64,000 nucleotides of DNA from assembly GCF_947487515.1 (NCBI RefSeq), contig NZ_CANKWO010000003.1, positions 699,103 to 763,102 on the forward strand. The letters run 5' to 3'. Shown piece after piece: positions 16,958 to 25,816 of this stretch (positions are counted from its first letter, which is position 1; every line of letters begins with the position of its first letter). Made by a program: the position numbers and the translations under genes. Source of the stretch: an uncultured Litoreibacter sp. (GTDB lineage: Bacteria > Pseudomonadota > Alphaproteobacteria > Rhodobacterales > Rhodobacteraceae). The notes below the pieces were generated by a model that saw nothing but the letters and a program-made list of their open reading frames with translations, searched no databases and was not told the DNA's origin.

Positions 16958-18583
16958 TCACAGCGCCTTGGCGACGTCCCGCAATTCAAACTTCTGGATC
17001 TTTCCGGTCGAGGTTTTGGGAAGCTCTTGAAACACGATGGCCTTGGGTGTTTTGAACCCCGCCAGATGGGCGCGGGCATGGGCGATCATTTCTTCCTGAG
17101 TAGCCTTGGCGCCTGCTTTCAGCTCGATAAACGCGCAAGGCACTTCGCCCCATTTGTCGTCCGGTTTGGCAACAACCGCACAAAGAGAAACGGCAGGATG
17201 GGACATTAACACACCCTCGACCTCGACAGAGGAGACATTTTCCCCGCCAGATATGATGATATCCTTGGCGCGATCAGCAATCTGAATATGCCCGTCAGGG
17301 TGCTGAACAGCAATATCGCCGGAGTGGAAGTGGCCGCCTTCAAAGGCTTCCTGCGTGGCGGCGGGGTTTTTGTAGTACCCTTTCATCACCGCGTTCCCTC
17401 GCATGACGATCTCGCCTTGGGCCGAGGCATCCATCGGCACTTGGGTGTTTTGCGCATCCACGACGGTGACATATTCCATCATTGGCATGGCCACCCCTTG
17501 GCGGGCCTTCAAGGCCGGTTTTGCGTCGTCGGGCTGCGCATCCCAATCAGGGTTCCACAAAGATTCCGTCACATGCCCATAGGTCTCCGTAAGCCCGTAT
17601 ACCTGCGTGACATTGAAGCCCAAGGTTTCAATCTTTTGCAGCGTTGCGGGAGCAGGGGGCGCGCCTGCGGTGAAGACTTCTACCTGCTGATCGAAGGGCT
17701 TGCGGGCCGTATCAGAGGCGTTGACCAACATGTTCAAAACAATAGGAGCCCCGCCGAAATGCGTGACGCCTTCCTCCGCGACGGCTGTATATATCGCGTC
17801 GGCGGTGACATCGCGGCAGCAATGCACAGTGCCCCCCAAAACCGGCATCATCCACGTGTGGTTCCAGCCGTTGCAGTGAAACAGCGGCACGATGGCCAAA
17901 AACTTGGGGAACAACTGCATGCGCCAAGACACAACGGTGCCCATGGTCATCAAATAGGCGCCGCGGTGGTGATAGACGACGCCCTTTGGTCGCCCCGTTG
18001 TCCCAGAGGTGTAGTTAAGCGCGAGGCTTTCCCATTCGTCTTGTGGCATCTGCCAAGGGGCATCTGGATCCCCGTCTTCTAGTAGTTGTTCATAGGTTGG
18101 ATGGCGGCCAGTGGCAGGATAGCCCGCTTGCGCGTCTGGCACTTCGATGATTTCGGGGCCGCCGCCCGCGCAGGCAGCTTTGGAGGCCTCGACCATGGGC
18201 AAGAACTGCGTGTCACATAGAATGACCTTCGCGCCTCCGTGCTCAAAAATATAGGTGACTGTGCTGCTATCAAGGCGGGTGTTGATGGTGTTGAGCACCG
18301 CACCGCAAGCAGGCACGCCGAAATGCGCTTCGGCTTGCGCGGGCAAATTGGGCAGGGCAGTTGCAACGACGTCCCCAGACGCCACCCCGCGTTTGGACAG
18401 CGCAGAAGCCAGCCGCGTCACGCGTGCATGATACTCAGCGTAGGTCTGGCGGATATTGCCGTAGACGATGGCCTCGCGGTCCGCAAAGACCTCGCGCGCA
18501 CGGTTGAGATGTGAAAGTGGGGTGAGCGGGACATAGTTTGCCTCGCGCTTTTCCAAACCTGTCTCGTCAGTCATCCAGCCCAT
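16958..18583 (-). CDS. AMP-dependent acyl-CoA ligase
   Basis: ANL-superfamily ligase, 541 aa, forming an acyl-CoA from a carboxylic acid, ATP and CoA. The P-loop LNYTSGTTGRPKGVVYHHRG is at about 181-200, VYGLTETYGHVTE (A5) at about 305-317, HSGDIAVQHPDGHIQIADRAKDIII (A7/A8) at about 406-430, and the catalytic lysine lies in PKTSTGKIQKFELR near the C-terminus. The ATG at 18583 is chosen because it follows AAGGGGGG; the frame is open to 18607. The acyl substrate is not evident. It resembles medium-chain or aryl acyl-CoA ligases more than the DmdB group. Divergent from the DMT transporter gene. Confidence 0.87.
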   Translation of the reverse strand: MGWMTDETGLEKREANYVPLTPLSHLNRAREVFADREAIVYGNIRQTYAEYHARVTRLASALSKRGVASGDVVATALPNLPAQAEAHFGVPACGAVLNTINTRLDSSTVTYIFEHGGAKVILCDTQFLPMVEASKAACAGGGPEIIEVPDAQAGYPATGRHPTYEQLLEDGDPDAPWQMPQDEWESLALNYTSGTTGRPKGVVYHHRGAYLMTMGTVVSWRMQLFPKFLAIVPLFHCNGWNHTWMMPVLGGTVHCCRDVTADAIYTAVAEEGVTHFGGAPIVLNMLVNASDTARKPFDQQVEVFTAGAPPAPATLQKIETLGFNVTQVYGLTETYGHVTESLWNPDWDAQPDDAKPALKARQGVAMPMMEYVTVVDAQNTQVPMDASAQGEIVMRGNAVMKGYYKNPAATQEAFEGGHFHSGDIAVQHPDGHIQIADRAKDIIISGGENVSSVEVEGVLMSHPAVSLCAVVAKPDDKWGEVPCAFIELKAGAKATQEEMIAHARAHLAGFKTPKAIVFQELPKTSTGKIQKFELRDVAKAL

Positions 18584-18678
18584 TGTCTTTCCCCCCTTAG
18601 TAGGCAACTCTGGAGGGGGAGATTGCCCAAGTCACAGCCGCTTGGGAAGAGGGTTTTTGCAACATAAGGGGTAAATGT

Positions 18679-19605
18679 ATGACAATTGACACGATCCCCG
18701 AGCGCGCATCGCGTTATGACCCGCGTCAAGCGGCGATTCTGGCAGTGTTTGGCATGGTCAGCCTCTCATTCATTGATAATTTCGTTCCGGTGATCGCGCA
18801 GGACATTGGGCTTTGGCAGTTCCACGCCAGTCGCTCTGCAATGGTTTTGACGGGGGTGCTGCCGGTGGCGTTGATCATGGGGTGGCGTCTGAAAGCTCTA
18901 AGCTGGCGCGCCGTTGCTTGGCGGTCCTTTTGTATTTCCTTGGCGATGATCTTGTACTTCGGAGCGGTGGCATCCCTGTCTGTGGCGCAAGTTGCGGCGG
19001 GGCTTTTGACGTCACCAATTTTTGTGTTGCTGATTTCTTGGGGGTTTTACGGCGCAAGCATCGGGCGGTGGCGGGCAATGGCCGCGATCCTTGGCTTTGT
19101 TGGAGTGATGCTGGTGTTACGCCCGTTCGGGCAGGATGTGTCTTTGATGAATTGTGTCCCCGTCGCAGCGGGGATTCTATACGCCTTGGGGGCCATCGCG
19201 ACCCGTCAATACTGCGCAGATGAAAGCGAAACCGTGCTGGTGCTATCCTTCTTCGGCGCGTCTGCAATCTGGGGTGTGCTCGGTCTTGTGATCCTGAGCG
19301 CAAAGGTCACGACCCCTGAAATCGACGGATTTTTTGGAACCGGATGGCAAGATTGGACCGCGCAGGCCCTCTTTTGGACAGCCGCGCAAGGGGTGGTTTC
19401 AGTCATAGGCATTGCTGCCCTGTTTCGGGCCTATCTGCTGGCAGAGGCCAGTCATGTGGCGGTTTTCGAATATTCCTTTCTTATTGCCGCGGGGCTTTGG
19501 GGATATGTGCTTTGGGGGACAGTGCCAGATGTGTTGGGAGTGCTGGGGATGGTCTGCATTATCGGGGCAGGGGTGGTCATCCTTCGGCGCAGTGAGGCGG
19601 TATGA
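18679..19605 (+). CDS. DMT-superfamily transporter (EamA domains)
   Basis: 308 aa inner-membrane protein with about ten hydrophobic helices arranged as two EamA repeats (about 18-148 and 165-300). The helix FGMVSLSFIDNFVPVIAQ, the loop between halves (LRPFGQDVS, about 146-154) and the terminal VCIIGAGVVILRRSEAV are typical of Rhodobacterales drug/metabolite-family exporters. The substrate is unknown. Its stop overlaps the start of the sulfotransferase gene (ATGA), so the two form an operon. Confidence 0.85.
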   Translation: MTIDTIPERASRYDPRQAAILAVFGMVSLSFIDNFVPVIAQDIGLWQFHASRSAMVLTGVLPVALIMGWRLKALSWRAVAWRSFCISLAMILYFGAVASLSVAQVAAGLLTSPIFVLLISWGFYGASIGRWRAMAAILGFVGVMLVLRPFGQDVSLMNCVPVAAGILYALGAIATRQYCADESETVLVLSFFGASAIWGVLGLVILSAKVTTPEIDGFFGTGWQDWTAQALFWTAAQGVVSVIGIAALFRAYLLAEASHVAVFEYSFLIAAGLWGYVLWGTVPDVLGVLGMVCIIGAGVVILRRSEAV

Positions 19606-20246
19606 TCATCTCGCAGGGACGCAATTATATCTTCGTGCATATTCCCAAGACCGGCGGGACGTCTATGGCGCTTGCGCTGGAGGCAAAGGCGCGCGCGGAT
19701 GATATCATGTTGGGGGATACGCCCAAGGCGGTGAAACGACGACGCAGAGTGAAGGATGTGCAAGCCGCGGGGCGGCTTTGGAAGCATTCTACGCTGCGCG
19801 ATATTGTGGGGTTGGTGTCACAAGAGCAGATAGACGCTGCCAATGTCTTTACCATGGTGCGCAACCCATGGGACCGCGCGGTGAGCTACTATCACTGGTT
19901 GCGAATGCAGTCCTTTGACCACCGCGCGGTGCATTTGGCGCAAGAGTTGGACTTCAGCGGTTTCCTGAACCACCCGCATACAGTCGCGTCGCTTCAAGCC
20001 TCGACCTACGGCAGTTATGTGACAACGGCTTCAGGCCGAGAACACTGCGCGCATTTTGTGAGGCTGGAGCATCTGGCCGAAGACTTGCCCCATGTCGAAA
20101 GGCTTATTGGTTGCAAGCTAGGGACATTCCCTCATGATAATAAGTCGACACGTGGCAACTACCGCGAGGCCTATTGTCCGCTTGATCGCGATTTGATCGC
20201 GCAGGTCGCCGCGGCGGATATCGCGCGATTTGGCTACAAATTTTGA
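19602..20246 (+). CDS. Sulfotransferase family protein
   Basis: 214 aa PAPS-dependent sulfotransferase fold. The 5'-phosphosulfate loop FVHIPKTGGTSMALAL is at about 11-26, and the 3'-phosphate signature FTMVRNPWDRAVSYYHWL at about 83-100. The rest (YGSYVTTASGREHCAHFVRLEHL, PHDNKSTRGNYREAY) matches the bacterial sulfotransferase-2-like group often found with surface-polysaccharide genes. The acceptor is unknown and no glycan biosynthesis genes are adjacent. Translationally coupled to the DMT transporter upstream. Confidence 0.82.
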   Translation: MIISQGRNYIFVHIPKTGGTSMALALEAKARADDIMLGDTPKAVKRRRRVKDVQAAGRLWKHSTLRDIVGLVSQEQIDAANVFTMVRNPWDRAVSYYHWLRMQSFDHRAVHLAQELDFSGFLNHPHTVASLQASTYGSYVTTASGREHCAHFVRLEHLAEDLPHVERLIGCKLGTFPHDNKSTRGNYREAYCPLDRDLIAQVAAADIARFGYKF

Positions 20247-20358
20247 TTGTTACCATTTTGGACACAATTTGCCCCAAAATGACCTTTTTGCCGCCGAATC
20301 CCTGACTCTTGCAAAAGCTATCCCTACCAAATCAACAGTAAGCAGACAGGTGTGGGAC

Positions 20359-20973
20359 ATGTTTTTTAAATCAAATCGCAAAGCTTCCAAAGTCGAACCA
20401 TTGGTGCTGACGACTGCTCCAAGTGCTGGCATATTCGCTGGGACCAAAATTGCAACGCGTCACAGCTGGACTGCTATCGAAGACCTGAGCGTCGGCGACA
20501 AGGTTCTGACAGCCGAGCGGGGCGAACAGGAAATCACCCATATCGAAACCCGCGATCTTAGTCTCGCGTCCGCCAAAGCCGCCGCAGGTCAATGGCCGCT
20601 GTTGGTTCCGGAAGGTGCAATTGGCAATGATCACGCGATGCTGGTGTCCCCTGATACGCGCTTGGTCATCGAAGACGAGGCCGCAGGCGTATTGTTTGGC
20701 GAGGCATGTGTGACGGTACGCGCAGAGAATCTGATTGGGTACCGCGGCATTTCGCGGGCACGGGTCAACGGCGATCTGACACATGTCACCCTTCGCTTTG
20801 AAGATGCGCAAACATTGGTTGCTGAGGGGGGCGTGTTCTTGGACATTCCTGCGCCAAATGGGCTGTACCGCTTTACGCCACTCAATGACCGGCAGTCCCG
20901 CCTGCTGGTTCGCAATATGGGCGAAGTCGACCGCAAAGAGCGCGCGCGCCCTGTGGCCGTGGGCTGGATCTAA
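20359..20973 (+). CDS. Hint-domain protein lacking the catalytic cysteine
   Basis: 204 aa. The segment GIFAGTKIATRHSWTAIEDL with SVGDKVLTAERGEQ (about 24-57) is the first block of a Hedgehog/intein (Hint) fold, and WPLLVPEGAIGNDHAMLVSPDTRLVIEDE (about 79-107) and VTHVTLRFEDAQTLVAEGG-like residues follow. The usual block-A cysteine nucleophile is not there; the position reads Ile/Phe. I recall a Rhodobacterales Hint subfamily with the same change, so it may be a family trait rather than decay. The function is unknown. The ATG at 20359 starts the folded part; the frame extends to a TTG at 20230 that overlaps the sulfotransferase gene. Confidence 0.72.
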   Translation: MFFKSNRKASKVEPLVLTTAPSAGIFAGTKIATRHSWTAIEDLSVGDKVLTAERGEQEITHIETRDLSLASAKAAAGQWPLLVPEGAIGNDHAMLVSPDTRLVIEDEAAGVLFGEACVTVRAENLIGYRGISRARVNGDLTHVTLRFEDAQTLVAEGGVFLDIPAPNGLYRFTPLNDRQSRLLVRNMGEVDRKERARPVAVGWI

Positions 20974-20990
20974 CCAGAGCTCCGGCCGAT

Positions 20991-21464
20991 TTACCCGCCG
21001 AGTTGCGGGCGCATCGCCTGATAGATTACGGCGGTTGCTACATTTGCCAAATTGAGCGAGCGCACAATCGGATTGCGCATGGGGAGGCTGATAATGCGGT
21101 CCTTCACGCCATCTAGGATTTCATCCGGCAAGCCTTTGGATTCGCACCCAAACACCAAATATGCATCTTCTTGATAGTCGGGTTCATAGACGTTTCGGGC
21201 ACCGTGTTCCTCAAAGAAGTAGAGGGCGTCGCGCGGTGGCTTGCGCTCCTCCAGAAAGGTCTCCCAAGTTTCATATTCGCTCAGATGAACATGCTTCCAA
21301 TAGTCCTGTCCCGCACGCCGCACCGCTTTTTCATCCAAAGAAAACCCATAAGGCTTGATGAGGATAAGTTCCAACCCAAGCGCCACGCATGTGCGCCCAA
21401 TTGCACCGGTGTTATAGGGAATTTCAGGGGTGACCAGAACGATTTTCAAACGCGGATCAGACAT
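20991..21464 (-). CDS. trmL: tRNA (cytidine(34)-2'-O)-methyltransferase TrmL
   Basis: SPOUT-class methyltransferase that 2'-O-methylates the wobble base of tRNA-Leu isoacceptors. 157 aa. Knot motifs are visible: LVTPEIPYNTGAIGRTCVALG (about 10-30), VFGCESKGLPDEIL (about 104-117) and LPMRNPIVRSLNLANVATAVIYQ (about 127-149). Length and motif order fit TrmL (formerly CspR/YibK) rather than larger SpoU proteins. Convergent with the Hint gene, 17 bases apart; it is a single-gene unit. Confidence 0.92.
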   Translation of the reverse strand: MSDPRLKIVLVTPEIPYNTGAIGRTCVALGLELILIKPYGFSLDEKAVRRAGQDYWKHVHLSEYETWETFLEERKPPRDALYFFEEHGARNVYEPDYQEDAYLVFGCESKGLPDEILDGVKDRIISLPMRNPIVRSLNLANVATAVIYQAMRPQLGG

Positions 21465-21572
21465 TGGGTGCGGTGACCTTCTAGCTCGCGAGCGTAGGAT
21501 CAGCCCGTCTTGCAGGTGGTGTTATCTTGCTTGCGCGTGTTTTGCTACTCCCAAGGCATCGAAGTGCAAGAT

Positions 21573-21601
21573 ACGAAAAATCCGGCCAAAAGGCCGGATT
21601 T
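21573..21601 (-). terminator. Rho-independent terminator of the small secreted protein gene
   Basis: Ten-base perfect stem AAATCCGGCC / GGCCGGATTT (21578-21587 and 21592-21601) with a four-base loop. Read on the minus strand the stem ends in a run of T, so it terminates the 21631-21987 transcript. Confidence 0.88.
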
Positions 21602-21630
21602 AGATACTGTGTTTCAAAGATTCGTCTGGT

Positions 21631-21987
21631 TTACTTGGTTACGTAAACGACGGATTTACCCTTGCCTTGATCGCGCGTTACACGAATTTGCTTGCCGTTT
21701 GTTTCGACGATCTGGCAATCGCTGCCGAGATCCTTTTTGCCCAAGGAGGCGGACCGGCATGCGAAGCCCTTGGACCACTTCCATTTTCCCTTGAGCTTGG
21801 CCTCGCCGAATTTCCCACTCATCTTGCCGTTCTTACGAACCTTCCAGCAACCGGTTTCGTTGCAGTAGTTTTTCCCTGCGACCTGCTCAATGTAGTCCTC
21901 TTTGGATGTGATCCGCTTGAATCCATCTGCCTGAGCAACACTGGTCAAGAGGGCAAAAGAGGCTAGGGTCGTAATAATCGCACGCAT
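21631..21987 (-). CDS. Small secreted cysteine-containing protein, function unknown
   Basis: 118 aa with a signal peptide (RAIITTLASFALLTSVAQA, cleavage about 20). The mature part is basic (many Lys/Gly) with four cysteines placed NYCNETGCW and later AC and DC, suggesting two disulfides in the periplasm. I recall similar small exported proteins in roseobacters but no established function. The ATG at 21987 follows CAGGAAAA; the frame continues to an ATG at 22005 that lacks a good ribosome site and would spoil the signal peptide. Followed by a strong terminator, so monocistronic. Confidence 0.75.
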   Translation of the reverse strand: MRAIITTLASFALLTSVAQADGFKRITSKEDYIEQVAGKNYCNETGCWKVRKNGKMSGKFGEAKLKGKWKWSKGFACRSASLGKKDLGSDCQIVETNGKQIRVTRDQGKGKSVVYVTK

Positions 21988-22051
21988 GAGTTTTTCCTGT
22001 TTCAAAATACAATGCGCGTAGAATACTCATGCATGCGATGGTTTCAATCGA

Positions 22052-24241
22052 TTATGCTGCCTTAGCCGGGTTAAAACGCCCGTAGAAGCTTTGGTTCTTG
22101 GCTGCCATGTCCTCCAACAGATCGGGTGCTTTGAAACGCTCGCCGTGTTGTTCGGCCAAGGCATTGGTGGTTTCTGCCGCCCAAGGGGTACCGACCATAT
22201 CCAACCAAGACAGTGGACCGCCAGACCAAGGCGCAAACCCCCAGCCCAAGATCGCACCAACATCGCCTTCACGGATGTCCATCAGCACATCCTCTTCGAG
22301 TGCGCGAACGGCCTCCAAGACTTGCGCGAACAACAGACGGTTCTGAACCTCTGTCAGATCGGGTTGGTCGTCTGCCAAGGGGTATTTGGCCTCTAGCCCG
22401 TCCCACAGCAACTGACGTTTGCCTTTGTCGTTATACGCGTAGAAACCTGCGTTGGTTTTGCGACCTAGGCGGCCCTCATCGGCCATCCAAAACAAGATTT
22501 CATCTACAGCGTCATCATAGGCGTCGCCCATGGCGGCTTTGGTCGCCTTGGCGATTTTTACGCCCAGATCGATGGAGGTCTCGTCCACCAGTTGCAGAGG
22601 CCCCAACGGCATGCCGACCAGCTTGGCCGCATTTTCGATCAAGGCAGGGTTCACGCCTTCTTTGACCATGCGCATGCCCTCGTTGATGTAAGGGATAATG
22701 CAGCGGTTGGCGTAGAAGAAGCGTGCGTCATTGACCACGATTGGTGTTTTACGGATTTGGCGGGTGAAGTCCAAAGCCTTGGCCACCGCCCGATCGCCCG
22801 TTTCTTGGCCCTTGATGATCTCGACCAGCATCATCTTCTCAACTGGCGAGAAGAAGTGAATGCCGATGAAGTTCTCTGCACTTTCGGAGGCTTTCGCAAG
22901 TTCGGTGATCGGCAGGGTCGATGTGTTGGTCGCGAAGATGCAGTCAGGGCCAACCACGGCTTGCACCTTCTTGGTGACCTCGGCCTTGACGGCCACATCC
23001 TCAAACACGGCCTCAACGATCAAGTCGCAGCCTTTAAGCGCATCGTAATCCACCGTCGCGTTGATCAGGCCAAGCACGGTCTCTTTCTTCTCGGGCGTGG
23101 CCTTCTTGCGGGCAATGCCTTTGTCCATATAGGCCTCGGCGTAGGCTTTGCCTTTGTCTGCGGATTCTTGTTTGGCGTCGATCAGCACCACTTCTATGCC
23201 AGCCATAGCGGAGACAAGCGCGATGCCAGCCCCCATCATGCCCGCGCCAATGACACCGACCTTTTTGACCTTCTCATCCGCCACATCAGGACGCACCGCG
23301 CCCTTTTCCAAGGCTTCCTTGTTGATGAACAAAGACCGGATCATATTGGCCGAGCTTGGGTTCATCAGGACATGAGTGAACCAGCGGGCTTCGATCTTCA
23401 GGGCCGTATCAAATGGCACCATGGCACCTTCATAGACGGCTGACAGCAGCGCTTTGGCCGCGGGGTAGACGCCTTTGGTGTTGCCGTTGACCATTGCAGA
23501 AGCCCCGACGAAGGTCATGAATCCAGCGGGGTGATAGGGCGCACCGCCGGGCATTTTGTAACCCTTTTCGTCCCATGGCTTTACGATCTTTGGCTCGGAC
23601 AAGACCCAAGCTTTTGCCGCAGCCAGCAGCTCGTCAGCCGGAACCACTTCATGCACCAAACCGGCCGATTTGGCTTTCTGCGGGTTGGACAATTTGCCCT
23701 CCAGCAGGAATGGGGATGCCCCCATGGCCCCCAACATGCGTGTCACACGGGTGGTGCCGCCCATGCCTGGGAAGATGCCAACCATGATTTCCGGCAGGCC
23801 GATTTTGGCCTTGGGATTGTCGGCCACAAAGATACGGTGGCAGGCCAGCGGAATTTCAAAGCCGATGCCGAGCCCCGTGCCTTGCATCGCGCAGGCAATC
23901 GGTTTGCCACCTTTGTTTTTGTCATCCATACCGCCGCGTTCGATCTTGCGGAGGATTTTATGGGTGTCCATCAATCCGTTCATCAAGCCTTTGGCGGGGT
24001 TGTCGCCCGCACTTTCCTTCATTTTAGCGATGATGTTGAGATCCATGCCGCCAGCAAAGCTGTCCGGCTTGCCAGAGGTGAGGATCACCCCCTTGATGGT
24101 GTCATCGGCCAAGGCCTGATCAATCAGCGCGTCGAGATCCAAGAACCCTTGTTGGTTCATGACGTTCATGGATTTGCCCACGGTGTCCCATGTGATGATG
24201 GCCACGCCGTCAGCGTCGGTTTTCAGTGTGAAATCGGTCAT
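22052..24241 (-). CDS. fadJ: Fatty-acid oxidation multifunctional protein (enoyl-CoA hydratase / 3-hydroxyacyl-CoA dehydrogenase)
   Basis: 729 aa. The N-terminal crotonase domain (about 5-190) has GKPDSFAGGMDLN and the oxyanion/catalytic region CAMQGTGLGIGFEIPLACHRI and GLPEIMVGIFPGMGGTTR. The NAD-binding 3-hydroxyacyl-CoA dehydrogenase domain (about 318-500) starts KVGVIGAGMMGAGIA, and its catalytic His is in GIHFFSPVEKMMLVEI. The C-terminal dimerisation domains cover about 505-725. It performs steps two and three of beta-oxidation, with the thiolase gene 11 bases upstream supplying step four. The ATG at 24241 is used; the longer frame to 24301 has no ribosome site and overlaps the thiolase gene. 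Confidence 0.92.
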   Translation of the reverse strand: MTDFTLKTDADGVAIITWDTVGKSMNVMNQQGFLDLDALIDQALADDTIKGVILTSGKPDSFAGGMDLNIIAKMKESAGDNPAKGLMNGLMDTHKILRKIERGGMDDKNKGGKPIACAMQGTGLGIGFEIPLACHRIFVADNPKAKIGLPEIMVGIFPGMGGTTRVTRMLGAMGASPFLLEGKLSNPQKAKSAGLVHEVVPADELLAAAKAWVLSEPKIVKPWDEKGYKMPGGAPYHPAGFMTFVGASAMVNGNTKGVYPAAKALLSAVYEGAMVPFDTALKIEARWFTHVLMNPSSANMIRSLFINKEALEKGAVRPDVADEKVKKVGVIGAGMMGAGIALVSAMAGIEVVLIDAKQESADKGKAYAEAYMDKGIARKKATPEKKETVLGLINATVDYDALKGCDLIVEAVFEDVAVKAEVTKKVQAVVGPDCIFATNTSTLPITELAKASESAENFIGIHFFSPVEKMMLVEIIKGQETGDRAVAKALDFTRQIRKTPIVVNDARFFYANRCIIPYINEGMRMVKEGVNPALIENAAKLVGMPLGPLQLVDETSIDLGVKIAKATKAAMGDAYDDAVDEILFWMADEGRLGRKTNAGFYAYNDKGKRQLLWDGLEAKYPLADDQPDLTEVQNRLLFAQVLEAVRALEEDVLMDIREGDVGAILGWGFAPWSGGPLSWLDMVGTPWAAETTNALAEQHGERFKAPDLLEDMAAKNQSFYGRFNPAKAA

Positions 24242-24252
24242 GTCCCTAATCC

Positions 24253-25464
24253 TCAAACGCGTTCGATAATGGTGGCGGCACCCATGCCGGAGGCGACGCA
24301 AAGTGTGGCCAGCCCCACCTCTTTGTCAGAGCGTTCCAACTCGTCCAGCAATGTGCCGATAATGATCGCGCCGGTTGCCCCTAACGGGTGGCCCATCGCG
24401 ATAGAGCCGCCGTTAACGTTGACCTTGCTGTTGTCCACATCGAAGGCCTGCATGAAGCGCAATACGACAGAGGCGAAGGCCTCATTGACCTCGAACAGGT
24501 CAATGTCGGAAATCGCCATACCAGACTGCTTCATAATGTGCTCGGTCACTGGGACGGGGCCGGTCAACATGATGGTGGGGTCGGTGCCGATCTTGGCGGT
24601 GGCCCGAATTCGTGCGCGTGGCTTCAAACCATGCGCCTCGCCAAACTCCTTGGAGCCGATCAAAACAGCCGCGGCGCCATCAACGATGCCCGAGGAGTTC
24701 CCTGCGTGGTGGATGTGGTTCACCTTCTCAAGATGCGGGTATTTCATCAGCGCAACCTTGTCGAAGCCAGGCATGACTTCCCCCATGGCTTGGAAGGCTG
24801 GGTTCAAACCGCCGAGACTTTGCATGTCAGTCTGGGGGCGCATGTATTCGTCATGGCTTAGGATTTCCAAGCCGTTTTGATCCAACACCGGCACGATAGA
24901 TTTGGCAAAGCGGTTGTCGTCCCACGCGGCCTTTGCGCGGCGTTGGCTCTCGACACCCAATTGGTCCGCTTGTTCGCGGGTAAAGCCGTATTCGGTCGCG
25001 ATGATGTCGGCTGAAATGCCTTGTGGCACAAAGTAGCTGTCCATGGCGATGCTTGGATCCACAGCAATGGCCGCTCCGTCTGATCCCATCGGCACGCGGC
25101 CCATCATTTCCACACCGCCGGCGATATAGCCCATGCCAGCGCCACCTTTGATTTGATTGGCCGCAAGGTTTACGGCCTCCATGCCGGAGGCGCAGAAGCG
25201 GTTGATCGACAGACCGGGGATGCGTTCGTCCAGCTCCGAGGCCAAAACAGCCGTGCGCGCAAGGCAGCCGCCCTGTTCCATGACTTGGGTCGCATTGCCC
25301 CAGATCACGTCCTCTACAGCGTGGCCTTCCAACCCGTTGCGCGATTTGACCGCATTCAGGATGTTGGCGGACAGGCGTGCGGCGGTGACCTCGTGAAGGC
25401 TGCCGTCTTTTCGGCCTTTACCGCGCGGGCTGCGCACGGCGTCATAGATATAGGCTTCAGCCAT
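24253..25464 (-). CDS. Acetyl-CoA acyltransferase (beta-oxidation thiolase)
   Basis: 403 aa degradative thiolase. The active-site cysteine lies in INRFCASGMEAVNLAANQ (about 87-104), the catalytic His in VNGGSIAMGHPLGATGA (about 353-369) and the second Cys in ATLCVASGMGAATI (about 387-400). It pairs with the FadJ-type gene downstream on the same strand. The ATG at 25464 lies inside the 3' end of the membrane-protein gene and follows GGAGGAAA; the 8-base overlap suggests coupling. Confidence 0.92.
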   Translation of the reverse strand: MAEAYIYDAVRSPRGKGRKDGSLHEVTAARLSANILNAVKSRNGLEGHAVEDVIWGNATQVMEQGGCLARTAVLASELDERIPGLSINRFCASGMEAVNLAANQIKGGAGMGYIAGGVEMMGRVPMGSDGAAIAVDPSIAMDSYFVPQGISADIIATEYGFTREQADQLGVESQRRAKAAWDDNRFAKSIVPVLDQNGLEILSHDEYMRPQTDMQSLGGLNPAFQAMGEVMPGFDKVALMKYPHLEKVNHIHHAGNSSGIVDGAAAVLIGSKEFGEAHGLKPRARIRATAKIGTDPTIMLTGPVPVTEHIMKQSGMAISDIDLFEVNEAFASVVLRFMQAFDVDNSKVNVNGGSIAMGHPLGATGAIIIGTLLDELERSDKEVGLATLCVASGMGAATIIERV

Positions 25465-25798
25465 AGGGAATTTCCTCCATCAGATTTAGGATCCCGATCC
25501 AAGCGGCAACGCTGCACAGCAACGCCGCAACTCCAATGGGAAGTTTATACGAAGCCAAGGCGTGTAGCCTTCGGCCGAATGTGTCGGTGGATCGCAGCGC
25601 CAGCACCGCGGCGCCTGCGATCGCGGGCAGCACCAGCCCCAATCCGTAGAGGCCAGCCATCAGCAGCATGCCAAAGGCACACCAAGCGCAAAACATGGCG
25701 GCCGCGGAGCCGAATTTATCGAATGTGTCTTCTGCGCGGATCAACGCGAGGGCGAGGCCGCAAAAGGTCATGCCGGTCAAGAATGCAGCGAGGATCAT
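25457..25798 (-). CDS. Small membrane protein, four predicted helices
   Basis: 113 aa with hydrophobic helices at about 2-20 (ILAAFLTGMTFCGLALAL), 31-52, 53-70 and 86-107. I do not recognise a family. It starts 18 bases after the YidD-like gene behind GTGAGGAT and its stop overlaps the thiolase start, so it sits in an apparent yidD-like/membrane-protein/thiolase transcription unit. Both neighbours and the hydrophobic pattern argue it is real. It may be a partner of the YidD-like protein; this is only positional inference. Confidence 0.62.
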   Translation of the reverse strand: MILAAFLTGMTFCGLALALIRAEDTFDKFGSAAAMFCAWCAFGMLLMAGLYGLGLVLPAIAGAAVLALRSTDTFGRRLHALASYKLPIGVAALLCSVAAWIGILNLMEEIPYG

Positions 25799-25816
25799 GG
25801 GCGATCCTCACGGTGA

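Noticed and set aside
16958-18583. Assignment of the acyl-CoA ligase as DmdB
   Set aside because: Its N-terminus and overall wording do not resemble the DmdB sequences I remember; kept as a generic acyl-CoA ligase.
22592-24880. Long plus-strand frames (283 and 449 aa) opposite the FadJ and thiolase genes
   Set aside because: Antisense of well-supported genes with intact catalytic motifs; composition typical of high-GC shadow frames.
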